A DNA stretch of 64,000 bases from the NCBI RefSeq assembly GCF_020532665.2, contig NZ_JAIWPG020000007.1, positions 62,001-126,000 of the forward strand. Direction: 5' to 3'. Position numbers and translations under genes: made by a program. The notes beneath the pieces were generated by a model. That model was given only the letters and a program-made list of their open reading frames with translations, did not search any database and was not told the origin of the DNA. Source of the stretch: Lelliottia sp. WAP21 (GTDB lineage: Bacteria > Pseudomonadota > Gammaproteobacteria > Enterobacterales > Enterobacteriaceae). Within the stretch, counting starts at the first letter, position 1. Every line of letters begins with the position of its first letter. Positions 1 through 8,392 of this stretch are shown in pieces.

Positions 1-1445
1 CCAGCCTCATGAGCGCCACGGCGAGCGGCATTCTGTACGCGTCCATCTACTTCGTCCACGTCCGAGGAGACTGACGGCTCCGCTTGACCCATGTCGCCCA
101 GGGTGACAAGTTCGGCAACGCTGCGCTCAGGCTGGTATGAAGACGTAACCAGAACAGCCTGGCGAACTGTCGCTCTCTCGATCATTACATCATTGGTCGA
201 TATCATGGGCTCGTCCACGGGCAGCTGCGTCGCAGTACGTCCAGGCGTCAATGATGTTGTCAGGTGTTGACCATTCACCGGTTTCAGGGTGGGAAATTCC
301 TCTGCCCGCTTATCCATCGGCACGAAGTGATTTACCTTCACAGGGTCACGTCGGCTCCACTGGTTCAGCGTTCGTTCGGTGGTGTAGACCTGGGTCGTTT
401 TATTTTTACCGGCAGGATGGGCGGCGGGCGTATGCGGGGTTACGCTGCGCCTGTCCGCTGACGACGACGTCTCTTCACGCACGTCGCCAGCCTCATGAGC
501 GCCACGGCGAGCGGCATTCTGCACGCGTCCATCTACTTCGTCCACGTCCGAGGAGACTGACGGCTCCGCTTGACCCATGTCGCCCAGGGTGACAAGTTCG
601 GCAACGCTGCGCTCAGGCTGGTATGAAGACGTAACCAGAACAGCCTGGCGAACTGTCGCTCTCTCGATCATTACATCATTGGTCGATATCATGGGCTCGT
701 CCACGGGCAGCTGCGTCGCAGTACGTCCAGGCGTCAATGATGTTGTCAGGTGTTGACCATTCACCGGTTTCAGGGTGGGAAATTCCTCTGCCCGCTTATC
801 CATCGGCACGAAGTGATTTACCTTCACAGGGTCACGTCGGCTCCACTGGTTCAGCGTTCGTTCGGTGGTGTAGACCTGGGTCGTTTTATTTTTACCGGCA
901 GGATGGGCGGCGGGCGTATGCGGGGTTACGCTGCGCCTGTCCGCTGACGACGACGTCTCTTCACGCACGTCGCCAGCCTCATGAGCGCCACGGCGAGCGG
1001 CATTCTGCACGCGTCCATCTACTTCGTCCACGTCCGAGGAGACTGACGGCTCCGCTTGACCCATGTCGCCCAGGGTGACAAGTTCGGCAACGCTGCGCTC
1101 AGGCTGGTATGAAGACGTAACCAGAACAGCCTGGCGAACTGTCGCTCTCTCGATCATTACATCATTGGTCGATATCATGGGCTCGTCCACGGGCAGCTGC
1201 GTCGCAGTACGTCCAGGCGTCAATGATGTTGTCAGGCGTTGACCATTCACCGGTTTCAGGGTGGGAAATTCCTCTGCCCGCTTATCCATCGGCACGAAGT
1301 GATTTACCTTCACAGGGTCACGTCGGCTCCACTGGTTCAGCGTTCGTTCGGTGGTGTAGACCTGGGTCGTTTTATTTTTACCGGCAGGATGGGCGGCGGG
1401 CGTATGCGGGGTTACGCTGCGCCTGTCCGCTGACGACGACGTCTC
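1..1445. repeat. 486-bp direct tandem repeats inside the effector-like gene
   Basis: The same 486-bp unit recurs at 960-1445, 474-959 and 1-473 (the last cut by the window edge). The period is exactly divisible by three, so each unit adds 162 residues in frame on the minus strand. I found two differences among the copies: base 1237 is C where 751 and 265 are T (Arg versus His in the protein), and base 36 is T where 522 is C (silent Val codon). Such identity points to recent amplification or continuing gene conversion. Homology stops sharply after the GTCTC at 1441-1445. Confidence 0.95.
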
Positions 1446-2708
1446 ATCCTGTGGGCGAGTCAGAGCCTCTTCCACTTGCGGTGGAGTTTCCAGCGCACGG
1501 GTAGAAACATTCCTGGCCGGATCGGGGATACGCACATCCGGATCCTGCGCGCGCTCGCCCGTCCTGCGGGAGTCAGCGTCGTCAGGGCGCGTGTTGACAC
1601 CATCGTCAACAGGCTGATTCTCGCTCTGCTGAACGAAAGGAGGAATGAACGGAGGCTCTTCGGTCACGTTATCTTGAGTATCCACCCTAACGCTTTCGAT
1701 ATGATCGATAACGCGAGAACCATAACATCCGTCGATGATGCGCTTCGCCAACTCATACTTTTCCTGCGGGCTAATGTTTAGCTTCCCGACGATTTCAAGC
1801 CTTCTGGTGTGGGGATCGATGGCCACAGGATTTCCCCCCGGGTACACCGGGGCATTGGAAATGTCACCGTTGCGGTTAGAGTTGGAATTATTGATGTGAA
1901 GCGTCACGCCGCCCTTATCTGCGCCACCGTGAATATCGAATCTCCGGCCATCCGGCGTGGCTTTAACTGCGTCTGGCGTTGCCGCAGGCTTTTCGGGCTG
2001 AGCGTCAGCGGGCGGTGCATCAAAATCATGCCTGATTAGCGCCTTTGAGACGGCCGCGCATTCGTCTATCAGCATGCTCATATTCTGAACCAGCAATACC
2101 CAAGGCTTACCCGGCTCGCTCATCACGTCCAGACGCCTGTTCAACACGGTGCTGCAGGCATTTAGCTGTTCGTTAAACGTCTCTTTACCCTTGACGTCAA
2201 TGCCCTGGCTTTCGTGATACTTGAGCCATGCAGGATAACAGTACGTTTCCATAAAGTTATTAATGAACGCTTCACCAGAACGACGGGAAAATTTAGACAC
2301 CAGGTCATCGAGCTGACCGGCGATTTTTTCCTCATCCTTCTCACGCCCTGCCAGATTCGCCAGCTTGTTGCTGACGCTGTCCAGCTTTTTTTTATCCGCA
2401 GGCGTGCCGTACTCCTTCACCTGTTCAGATATGAATCCAATAAGATCCCTCGCTCGCGTCCCGTTATAGGTCAGGTGCGCATTATGCAGTTTATCCGGTA
2501 CGCCTAATTGAATTTCAGAGCGCAGGGCGTGGCGAGCAAGCGTTTCATCATGAGGTTGAGTAATAAAATTTTCGCGCGCCGTGTTATTTACGTGCTTAAG
2601 CTTCGCAAGTAGCTCGTGCTGCGGCATTGCATTTTTTGCCACCCCTTTGCTTTGAGCGTTTGGGCGAATTAATTCTATTTGTGAGAAACTTCGGGTAATT
2701 CCGCGCAT
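1..2708 (-). CDS. SipA-position T3SS effector-like protein with 162-residue tandem repeats (3' end outside window)
   Basis: Reading the minus strand from the ATG at 2708, preceded by a GGGAGA ribosome site, the frame stays open to base 1, giving at least 902 codons with no stop. The first 421 residues are unique and include the segments VTLHINNSNSNRNGD and EEPPFIPPFVQQ. From residue 422 (base 1445) the protein consists of exact 162-residue repeats, each starting ETSSSADRRSVTP after an E. No signal peptide or membrane segment is visible. The gene follows the sipD-like gene and a small gene with only 20 bp between, so it is probably co-transcribed with the translocators. Position matches sipA of SPI-1 and yspA of Ysa, and the asparagine-rich NSNSNRN patch recalls SipA, but I cannot demonstrate homology. 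Secretion by the T3SS is inferred from context. The copy number and C-terminus lie outside the window. Confidence 0.8.
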   Translation of the reverse strand, partial: MRGITRSFSQIELIRPNAQSKGVAKNAMPQHELLAKLKHVNNTARENFITQPHDETLARHALRSEIQLGVPDKLHNAHLTYNGTRARDLIGFISEQVKEYGTPADKKKLDSVSNKLANLAGREKDEEKIAGQLDDLVSKFSRRSGEAFINNFMETYCYPAWLKYHESQGIDVKGKETFNEQLNACSTVLNRRLDVMSEPGKPWVLLVQNMSMLIDECAAVSKALIRHDFDAPPADAQPEKPAATPDAVKATPDGRRFDIHGGADKGGVTLHINNSNSNRNGDISNAPVYPGGNPVAIDPHTRRLEIVGKLNISPQEKYELAKRIIDGCYGSRVIDHIESVRVDTQDNVTEEPPFIPPFVQQSENQPVDDGVNTRPDDADSRRTGERAQDPDVRIPDPARNVSTRALETPPQVEEALTRPQDETSSSADRRSVTPHTPAAHPAGKNKTTQVYTTERTLNQWSRRDPVKVNHFVPMDKRAEEFPTLKPVNGQRLTTSLTPGRTATQLPVDEPMISTNDVMIERATVRQAVLVTSSYQPERSVAELVTLGDMGQAEPSVSSDVDEVDGRVQNAARRGAHEAGDVREETSSSADRRSVTPHTPAAHPAGKNKTTQVYTTERTLNQWSRRDPVKVNHFVPMDKRAEEFPTLKPVNGQHLTTSLTPGRTATQLPVDEPMISTNDVMIERATVRQAVLVTSSYQPERSVAELVTLGDMGQAEPSVSSDVDEVDGRVQNAARRGAHEAGDVREETSSSADRRSVTPHTPAAHPAGKNKTTQVYTTERTLNQWSRRDPVKVNHFVPMDKRAEEFPTLKPVNGQHLTTSLTPGRTATQLPVDEPMISTNDVMIERATVRQAVLVTSSYQPERSVAELVTLGDMGQAEPSVSSDVDEVDGRVQNAARRGAHEA

Positions 2709-2728
2709 TCAGTTATTCTCCCAGAGAG

Positions 2729-3169
2729 TTATTTTTGAAATTTGACGCAGGGTAAAATACATTGCAGCAACCCTTGCCAGAAACGCTGAAAGGATGATTT
2801 AGGTTTTGAGCTGCATTCCGGGGCTTTGTAATGATGCGCTTCCGGGGGTGCGATAGATTCGCGCCACGTTTGTTCCGGCAGGACACGCGCCGAAAATAAC
2901 TGCGCGGGGACACGCTGCTGCGAAAACATCACTACGTTATGGGATAGGCACTCTGCTGGTGGCAATTTCGCACCGGTGCAATAGCTAAGAACGCGCACCT
3001 CATTTCTCTTCGCGTCTTCATTATCAGACCATGCGAGCGTTTCGGTGCTGACTGACGCGCTAAATTTAAGACCGCCAACGCGGGCATAATAAGCAGATGC
3101 GGTTTCACAAACCCCCTGCCCCGGCAGGCATGAAAAAGTCGCATTAGAATAGACATTATTCACTAGCAT
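2729..3169 (-). CDS. Cysteine-rich 146-residue protein of unknown function in the translocator operon
   Basis: An ATG at 3169 follows a CAGGTGA ribosome site, and the gene ends 20 bp before the large effector-like gene. It starts just 18 bp after the sipD-like stop, so it lies tightly inside the operon. The protein has about seven cysteines, a short aromatic C-terminal stretch (FQRFWQGLLQCILPCV) and a lysine/serine-rich approach to it. There is no signal peptide. I do not recognise a family. SPI-1 has no gene between sipD and sipA, so this may be a lineage-specific effector, a chaperone or a remnant; T3SS chaperones are normally acidic, which this protein is not. Spacing and ribosome site support it as real. 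Confidence 0.6.
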   Translation of the reverse strand: MLVNNVYSNATFSCLPGQGVCETASAYYARVGGLKFSASVSTETLAWSDNEDAKRNEVRVLSYCTGAKLPPAECLSHNVVMFSQQRVPAQLFSARVLPEQTWRESIAPPEAHHYKAPECSSKPKSSFQRFWQGLLQCILPCVKFQK

Positions 3170-3187
3170 GGCTGTTCACCTGTTAAA

Positions 3188-4339
3188 TCAACCCAGTGCT
3201 TTAAGCACGTCTTTCGCACTGTCGGCCATTGAGCTGATCGCGCCACTCAACACTTTATTCAGGTTATCGAAGGTGCTGTTAGCCTGCGTATATCGCTGGG
3301 CGAACGACTGCATATTGCTTTGCAGCCCGGTGCCAATGGCGTTAAAGGACGCCAGCCATGCCTGGTAACTGGAGGTAGATACTTTGTCACCGCCGCCATC
3401 GCTTGGAAAATAAGGACGGCCCGTATATTGATCGAGATTAAAACTAATTTTTCCGCTACTCTGGTCAACCTTAAAGGCAGGCTCAAGCGTGGCCGTCATG
3501 CTGGCCTTTTGCGCATCGCTCATTTCATCCCAGTTGGCGACGCTGCCGAGATCCATTCCGTTAACGGCATTATTAAATTTATCGTATCCCTGCCCCATCG
3601 TATTATTATTAAAACTAACGTTATTTCCATCCTCACCGGCCTTTACAGCATCGGCGCTGGCTTTCTGTACATATTCATTGTAGGCCTCATACATCTCCGT
3701 ATATTTCTGCATCAGGCCAGCATAGAAATCGACGTAGTTCGTTCTGATATTTTTAATGGCCTCGGCCATAACCGCCCAGAGCTTGCTATAGCTGGTATGA
3801 ACGGAAATCTCGTTGTCGCCAGTCCTGGCTTTTGCGGCCTCTTCAGCTTCGGCAATTTCCTGAAGCGAGGTTTGCATGGTCGCTTTGAGCTGGTTCTCCG
3901 AATAATTGGCCTTGATGCGGTTCTGCGCGATCTCATCTTTAATCGTCCCCAGCGCAGCTCCCGTTTTATCAACCTGCTGGTACTGAGCGGAAATCATCTC
4001 CGCCACAGTGACTGTCGCTCCAGCCTTATTATCCTTGGCTATCGCGCCAACCTTGTCATTTGCCGCCTTTATCTCCGCCACCGCAGCGCACACCTTGCTT
4101 TTAAGGAAATCAACATCGCTGGTGTCCAGGTTGTGCTGCTGCAGAACTTTTCTCACATCCTCAAGCTGATTATTACTTTCCATCGACGTTAAGGCGGAAA
4201 TGAGCTGTTTTAATAACACCGTATTCATTTCCGACGTTGAACCCACGCCGACTTCCGCAACCTGTGAAGCAGAAATGACTGGTGTTTCAACAACTAAAGG
4301 ACGAACGGGCGCAGTCGCGCTGCCGCTAGCTGGAATCAT
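3188..4339 (-). CDS. sipD: SipD/IpaD-like T3SS needle-tip protein
   Basis: The family caps the needle tip, senses host contact and helps insert the SipB/SipC pore. The product is 383 residues from the ATG at 4339, chosen because AAGGA precedes it; the frame is open upstream to 4453 but that would overlap the sipC-like gene. The C-terminal end shows the family pattern YTQANSTFDNLNKVLSGAIS followed by a helical tail, closely resembling SipD/IpaD. The central part is long and helical with repeated lysine/glutamate/glutamine runs. It follows the sipC-like stop by 58 bp and shares the sicA-sipB-sipC-sipD order of SPI-1. The N-terminal 80 residues are divergent, as is usual in this family. Confidence 0.88.
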   Translation of the reverse strand: MIPASGSATAPVRPLVVETPVISASQVAEVGVGSTSEMNTVLLKQLISALTSMESNNQLEDVRKVLQQHNLDTSDVDFLKSKVCAAVAEIKAANDKVGAIAKDNKAGATVTVAEMISAQYQQVDKTGAALGTIKDEIAQNRIKANYSENQLKATMQTSLQEIAEAEEAAKARTGDNEISVHTSYSKLWAVMAEAIKNIRTNYVDFYAGLMQKYTEMYEAYNEYVQKASADAVKAGEDGNNVSFNNNTMGQGYDKFNNAVNGMDLGSVANWDEMSDAQKASMTATLEPAFKVDQSSGKISFNLDQYTGRPYFPSDGGGDKVSTSSYQAWLASFNAIGTGLQSNMQSFAQRYTQANSTFDNLNKVLSGAISSMADSAKDVLKALG

Positions 4340-4397
4340 ATCAATATATCCTTTACGAAAATGGCGGGATGAATCCCGCCGGAAAGTCAGCCGATAA

Positions 4398-5630
4398 TTA
4401 ACGCATGCGCTCGGCGATGGTTGACGCCGCGCTGTTGTTAGCATTGAGAACATTTTCTGCGGCCTGGCTAAGCGCCGCGCGGGTATCCGCCGCTTTTTTC
4501 GCCACTTCTTTATGCGTATTGGCCAATTCGCTGTTCTGGTTGCCGTCGGCGCGGGCTAAATCTGCCTCGCCCTGCATTTCTGCGGCGTTAACGTTATACG
4601 CCCCTTCGGTAATATTGCGGGTTGTATTCGCCAGCTGGTTGCCCAGCTCGGTGACCACGCGCACTTTCTGCGTGTTGTTCTGAATTTCATTGTGTTTGAG
4701 CTGTTTATGCGATGCGGAAAGCTGCTCTTCGCCCTGGGTTTTGCTCATGGTTTCTTTGACCTTGCCGTCCATGCGCTGTCCTTTCATGACCATGCTGTCG
4801 CCAGCGCTGCCGATGGCGTTTTTCTGCTGGGTAATACCAAACTCCTGATTTTTCGCCACGGCGACGTTGTTTTTCAGTGATACATTCTCTTTACGCAGCG
4901 CGTTGGTAGACGCCACAGCCATGCCGCCCTGGGCAACCGCAGCGGTTACGCCGCCCACGATGGCGCCATCACGACGCTCCTCGGCAGCTTCAATCCCTTT
5001 CTGCGCGCTGCGCGCCGTAGATTCAATGAAACGATTCGAAGCTTTAGCAGCCGAAATATTCTGCGTATTTTCACTTTCCAGCAGCGCAACGGTCAGCTTA
5101 TTGCTCAGGACGATCTGACTCATCGGACCAACGACGTTGATAAAGGTCGGCTTGACCGAATCGGCACCGGTAATATCCGTACCGCCAGCAACCGTTGGTT
5201 GGGAGCGCGTCTGCCCCACCGCGTTGGTGGTGGTATTACCAGAGGTGTCCACCGCGCTTTTACTTTCTGCCGCTTTGTTATTGGGCTGAGTAATATTGGT
5301 CTGCGCCGCCATAACGCTCGGCATAGCGGACGCCATACGTTCAGACTTATTCGCGTCACCCTCTCCTGCGGCAGAAAGCGTTACGGTTGACATCGCACTT
5401 TGGCTGTTAACATCATTGCCACCGTTTCGCTGCGCCACGGCGGCAGCCTGAGCCTCATCGCGTCGGGCGCTTTGCATATCCATGACGGATGACAACATCC
5501 CCTTTTCGCTGGCCCACTCGGACACGGTTTGCAGGCTGCGCGTTTCTGGCTTCGCATTTTCCGTCTTTTGACTGCCGGTGAAGTCAATCTGAACGGGACG
5601 TACGGATAAATTAGAAATAGACGTGGTCAT
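4398..5630 (-). CDS. sipC: SipC/IpaC-like T3SS translocator
   Basis: SipC/IpaC proteins insert with SipB into the host membrane and, in Salmonella, nucleate and bundle actin. The product is 410 residues, near the 409 of SipC. A single hydrophobic stretch lies at about residues 222-241 (DGAIVGGVTAAVAQGGMAVA), followed by a long polar helical C-terminal part rich in Asn, Gln and Ala (ALSQAAENVLNANNSAAST near the end). ACAGGAG precedes the ATG at 5630. The gene lies 48 bp after sipB and before sipD. Identification rests on position, length and overall build; I cannot confirm the actin-binding residues. Confidence 0.87.
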   Translation of the reverse strand: MTTSISNLSVRPVQIDFTGSQKTENAKPETRSLQTVSEWASEKGMLSSVMDMQSARRDEAQAAAVAQRNGGNDVNSQSAMSTVTLSAAGEGDANKSERMASAMPSVMAAQTNITQPNNKAAESKSAVDTSGNTTTNAVGQTRSQPTVAGGTDITGADSVKPTFINVVGPMSQIVLSNKLTVALLESENTQNISAAKASNRFIESTARSAQKGIEAAEERRDGAIVGGVTAAVAQGGMAVASTNALRKENVSLKNNVAVAKNQEFGITQQKNAIGSAGDSMVMKGQRMDGKVKETMSKTQGEEQLSASHKQLKHNEIQNNTQKVRVVTELGNQLANTTRNITEGAYNVNAAEMQGEADLARADGNQNSELANTHKEVAKKAADTRAALSQAAENVLNANNSAASTIAERMR

Positions 5631-5678
5631 TGTATTAATTACTCCTGTTATGAATCGTTCTGTAAAAATGCACGTTGC

Positions 5679-7697
5679 TTATCCGGCAACGGAACTCATT
5701 TGTTTAGTGATATATCTGCTGGCCTGCAGCTGGGTGTCGGCCACGGCGGAAATGTTTTTCACAATTTGATTAACCGTCTCCATTCGATGCGAGAAGGTGT
5801 CGATGGCACGATTCATCATCTCGTTGAGCAACTCCTGCAGCGCGGCGTCTTTCATCATCTGAGCCTTCGTCTTTGAGGCTTCAACCATCATGTCAGCCAC
5901 CACGATGCTGCCAGCGACCTGAATGGAGGTGTTCACCACCGCTGCACCGGTAACCGCCATCTGCGTACGGTTATAAATTGTTCCCATTTTGACTTCGTCC
6001 ATGCCCGCCGCGCGGCCAAAGCCCTGGAATACGCGCTTAAACGCCTGCGCAAAGGCGCTGTCCATCAGCCGCTGCATGGTGGTTTTCGTCGCCTGTTCGG
6101 TCACCTCTTTCGCCACCTCCTCAGACACCTCTTTCGCGGCGGTACGCAGGGTGGTTTTCGCCAGATCCTGAGTTACCTCTTTTTGCACTTCGGTAGCCAC
6201 GCTTTTGCCCATGGTCTTGCTGGCTTCTTCACCCACTTCGAGGCCGATCTTCTTCATGACGACGCCAAACACCTTACTCAGTGCACTGCCCGCAACGATC
6301 ACCCCGGCGACCAGCACCGCGGCCGCGGCGATGGCACCCAGAATCTTGCCGACCATTTCGGCCGTCTCTTTATCTACGCCCATCGCCTCGAGGATCCCGG
6401 CAAACATCTTGCCCATCAGTTCCATCAGCGGCTTGACGATCGCATCCATCAGCGGCTTCATCGCGTCGGCCATAAACGAGTTGCCCGTGATCGCCTGGTT
6501 AATCTCGTCACCGATCGCCAGTGCCAAACCGACGGCGGCCAGCGCCAGCGAAGCCCCACCAGTGAACGCGGCGGCAACAAAGCTCACGGCGGTGATAAGC
6601 CATCCGAGGACCTTACCGATGCAGCCCATCGTTTTCTGCATTTCCTCGGCCTTACGCACCTCTTCCTCATACTCTTTGGCCTTTTTCTCCGCGTCCTTGG
6701 CCGACGCTTCCGCCAGCTTCTGCTTCAGCTCTGCTGTAGCCTGTAGATCGTCACTGGAGCTTTTGGCAATGAGCTGTGACATCAACGCCATCAGGAAATT
6801 GAGGCTTTTCGACTGGTCATCGTTGTGTTTGCGCTGAAACTCCACGGCGCTTTGCTGCTGCGGGGTGAGCGTGTTAACGAGCGCCTGGGATTTGGTTTGC
6901 GTCGCTTCCAGCGCCACGCGTGATTTCGATTCAGCGGCTTTGGCTGGGTTCAGGGTCTTTTCGACAAATCCGTTATACAGGCCGGTAGCCGTTGTTAACG
7001 CCAGCTGCGCGCTGGTCACCGCTGTCTGGGCTCGGTCGATTTTCTTTTGCAGATCGTCTGGCACCGGATCCTGCCCTGCGGCCTGATTCTTTAGCGTGTT
7101 CAGCTCAGCCTGCGCGTTGTCGAGCGTTTTTTGCGCGGCATCGACGCCGTTGGAAAGCCCGTCAGCCTGCTGCTGCGCCGCTTTCAGTGCATCGGAATCG
7201 GCGGCCCATTGGGTGCCTTGCTGCTCCAGCGTCGCGGCCATTTCAGACCATGCGTTGGTTGCGCCCGACATCATCGCGTTGAAGCTGTTCAACTGAGAAA
7301 GCATTTTCTCAAGCGACGTATTGGCCGTGAGCTGCGTAATTTTCCCCAGAAGTTCGGTCAGTTCAGCCGCGCTGGAGCGTTGGCCGCCACCGTTTGCCGC
7401 GGCCTTTGCTTCACCGCCCTGCGGCGACTCCAGCACGGGCATCTCCTGAGCATTAATGGCCGTCTTGCCTCCATTTCCCACCAGCGCCTGCTGGGTATTT
7501 TTCAGCACCGCCAGCAGTTGCTCTGGCTGTAAGGATTGCACGGCGCTTTTAACGCTTCCCGCCTGAACGTGGTTTTTGTAGCCGTCATTGCCCAGACGCC
7601 GGGCCTGTTCAGACTGCTTTTTAAGTTCGTCTTTCCCAATTTCCAGACTAGCCTGGTGATAACTCCCGGCATCCTGGCTATCGACACGCATATTCAT
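5679..7697 (-). CDS. sipB: SipB/IpaB-like T3SS translocator
   Basis: This is the large hydrophobic pore-forming translocator. The product is 672 residues against about 590 for SipB. A polar coiled-coil N-terminal half (about 100-350) is followed by two membrane segments at about 361-395 (from [20 protein letters not shown]) and 447-475 ([20 protein letters not shown]), then an amphipathic C-terminal helix region ending in [15 protein letters not shown]. The start ATG at 7697 overlaps the sicA stop as TAATG, with AGGA seven bases upstream, suggesting translational coupling to its chaperone. The extra length lies in the N-terminal half, including a [18 protein letters not shown] low-complexity linker. 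Confidence 0.92.
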   Translation of the reverse strand: MNMRVDSQDAGSYHQASLEIGKDELKKQSEQARRLGNDGYKNHVQAGSVKSAVQSLQPEQLLAVLKNTQQALVGNGGKTAINAQEMPVLESPQGGEAKAAANGGGQRSSAAELTELLGKITQLTANTSLEKMLSQLNSFNAMMSGATNAWSEMAATLEQQGTQWAADSDALKAAQQQADGLSNGVDAAQKTLDNAQAELNTLKNQAAGQDPVPDDLQKKIDRAQTAVTSAQLALTTATGLYNGFVEKTLNPAKAAESKSRVALEATQTKSQALVNTLTPQQQSAVEFQRKHNDDQSKSLNFLMALMSQLIAKSSSDDLQATAELKQKLAEASAKDAEKKAKEYEEEVRKAEEMQKTMGCIGKVLGWLITAVSFVAAAFTGGASLALAAVGLALAIGDEINQAITGNSFMADAMKPLMDAIVKPLMELMGKMFAGILEAMGVDKETAEMVGKILGAIAAAAVLVAGVIVAGSALSKVFGVVMKKIGLEVGEEASKTMGKSVATEVQKEVTQDLAKTTLRTAAKEVSEEVAKEVTEQATKTTMQRLMDSAFAQAFKRVFQGFGRAAGMDEVKMGTIYNRTQMAVTGAAVVNTSIQVAGSIVVADMMVEASKTKAQMMKDAALQELLNEMMNRAIDTFSHRMETVNQIVKNISAVADTQLQASRYITKQMSSVAG

Positions 7698-8251
7698 TAC
7701 AATTCCTCATATTCATTTTTCTGCTCCATCTCATTAGGCTGGTCGCGCTTTAATTTATTCATCGCGGAAAGATAAGCTGCAGTTTTCTCGATTAATAACG
7801 GATCGCGACAGCGCTCCATTACAATTTCAAAACATTTTCGGGCCTGCGCCGCCTGACGTTGCATTAAATTACACTGCCCAGCGTAAAACATCGGTCGATA
7901 ATCTTCCTTTGATAAGGAATAGGCGAGAGCGTAGAAATCAATGGCTTTCGCATAATTTTTTTTCAGCTGATAAACCGCCGCCAGCCCCATCGCGTATTCA
8001 GGGTTGTAGAAGTCATATATACAGAGAAAACGGAACAATGATTCTGCATCATTCAGCTTACCCTGATGATAAAAATCATATGCGAGTTTATAAACATCCT
8101 GCATAGTATCGCTGGATACACCGTGGATATCCTTCATCGTTGCGCCATTCTGAAGGGCATCCAGCAAACGGTCGGAATAAACATCCAACTCTTCATCCGT
8201 TTTAAAAGTCTCATCGCCGGTGAGAAATTCAAGCATATTTTTATCAACCAT
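7697..8251 (-). CDS. sicA: SicA/IpgC-like class II chaperone of the translocators
   Basis: SicA binds SipB and SipC in the cytosol before export and, in Salmonella, acts with InvF as co-activator of effector genes. The 184-residue product carries the characteristic TPR core, including [20 protein letters not shown] and [13 protein letters not shown], almost as in SicA. It has about 20 extra N-terminal residues compared with the 165-residue Salmonella protein. AGGGAAGAG precedes the ATG at 8251. It is the first gene of the translocator cluster, 141 bp beyond the spaS stop, and that gap holds a conspicuous hairpin. Confidence 0.95.
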   Translation of the reverse strand: MVDKNMLEFLTGDETFKTDEELDVYSDRLLDALQNGATMKDIHGVSSDTMQDVYKLAYDFYHQGKLNDAESLFRFLCIYDFYNPEYAMGLAAVYQLKKNYAKAIDFYALAYSLSKEDYRPMFYAGQCNLMQRQAAQARKCFEIVMERCRDPLLIEKTAAYLSAMNKLKRDQPNEMEQKNEYEEL

Positions 8252-8304
8252 CTGTGTCTCTTCCCTTATTAATAAGCAACGTATAAGTCCCGCAATTGAC
8301 TTAT

Positions 8305-8345
8305 GGACAGACAGTCAAGAAGATATAAGCATCTTACTGTTGTCC
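8305..8345 (-). promoter_or_regulatory. Bulged inverted repeat between spaS and sicA
   Basis: The arms GGACA-g-ACAGT-c-AAGA and TCTT-ACTGT-TGTCC pair over 14 positions with two single-base bulges around an 11-base loop. It has no U-tract on the minus strand, so it is not a plain terminator. It lies about 55 bases upstream of the sicA start, where Salmonella places the InvF/SicA-responsive promoter, and an overlapping TTGACT/AGTCAA repeat is also present. An operator or mRNA structure are both possible. Confidence 0.4.
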
Positions 8346-8392
8346 ATTGGTCGTTAATACAAAAAAACCGCACAGCCCCCAGGACGGAACTA

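Noticed and set aside
1..1445. CRISPR array
   Set aside because: Units are 486 bp, contiguous and coding; there are no short repeats with unique spacers.
251..1504. Repeated plus-strand frames of about 113, 93 and 65 codons
   Set aside because: They lie antisense inside the 486-bp coding repeats of the minus-strand gene, recur only because the repeat recurs, and lack ribosome sites.
3320..4192. 290-codon plus-strand frame
   Set aside because: It is wholly antisense to the sipD-like gene and shows no family resemblance.
6183..6837. Overlapping plus-strand frames of 187 and 210 codons
   Set aside because: Both are antisense to sipB; the compositional bias of that gene leaves the opposite frames open.
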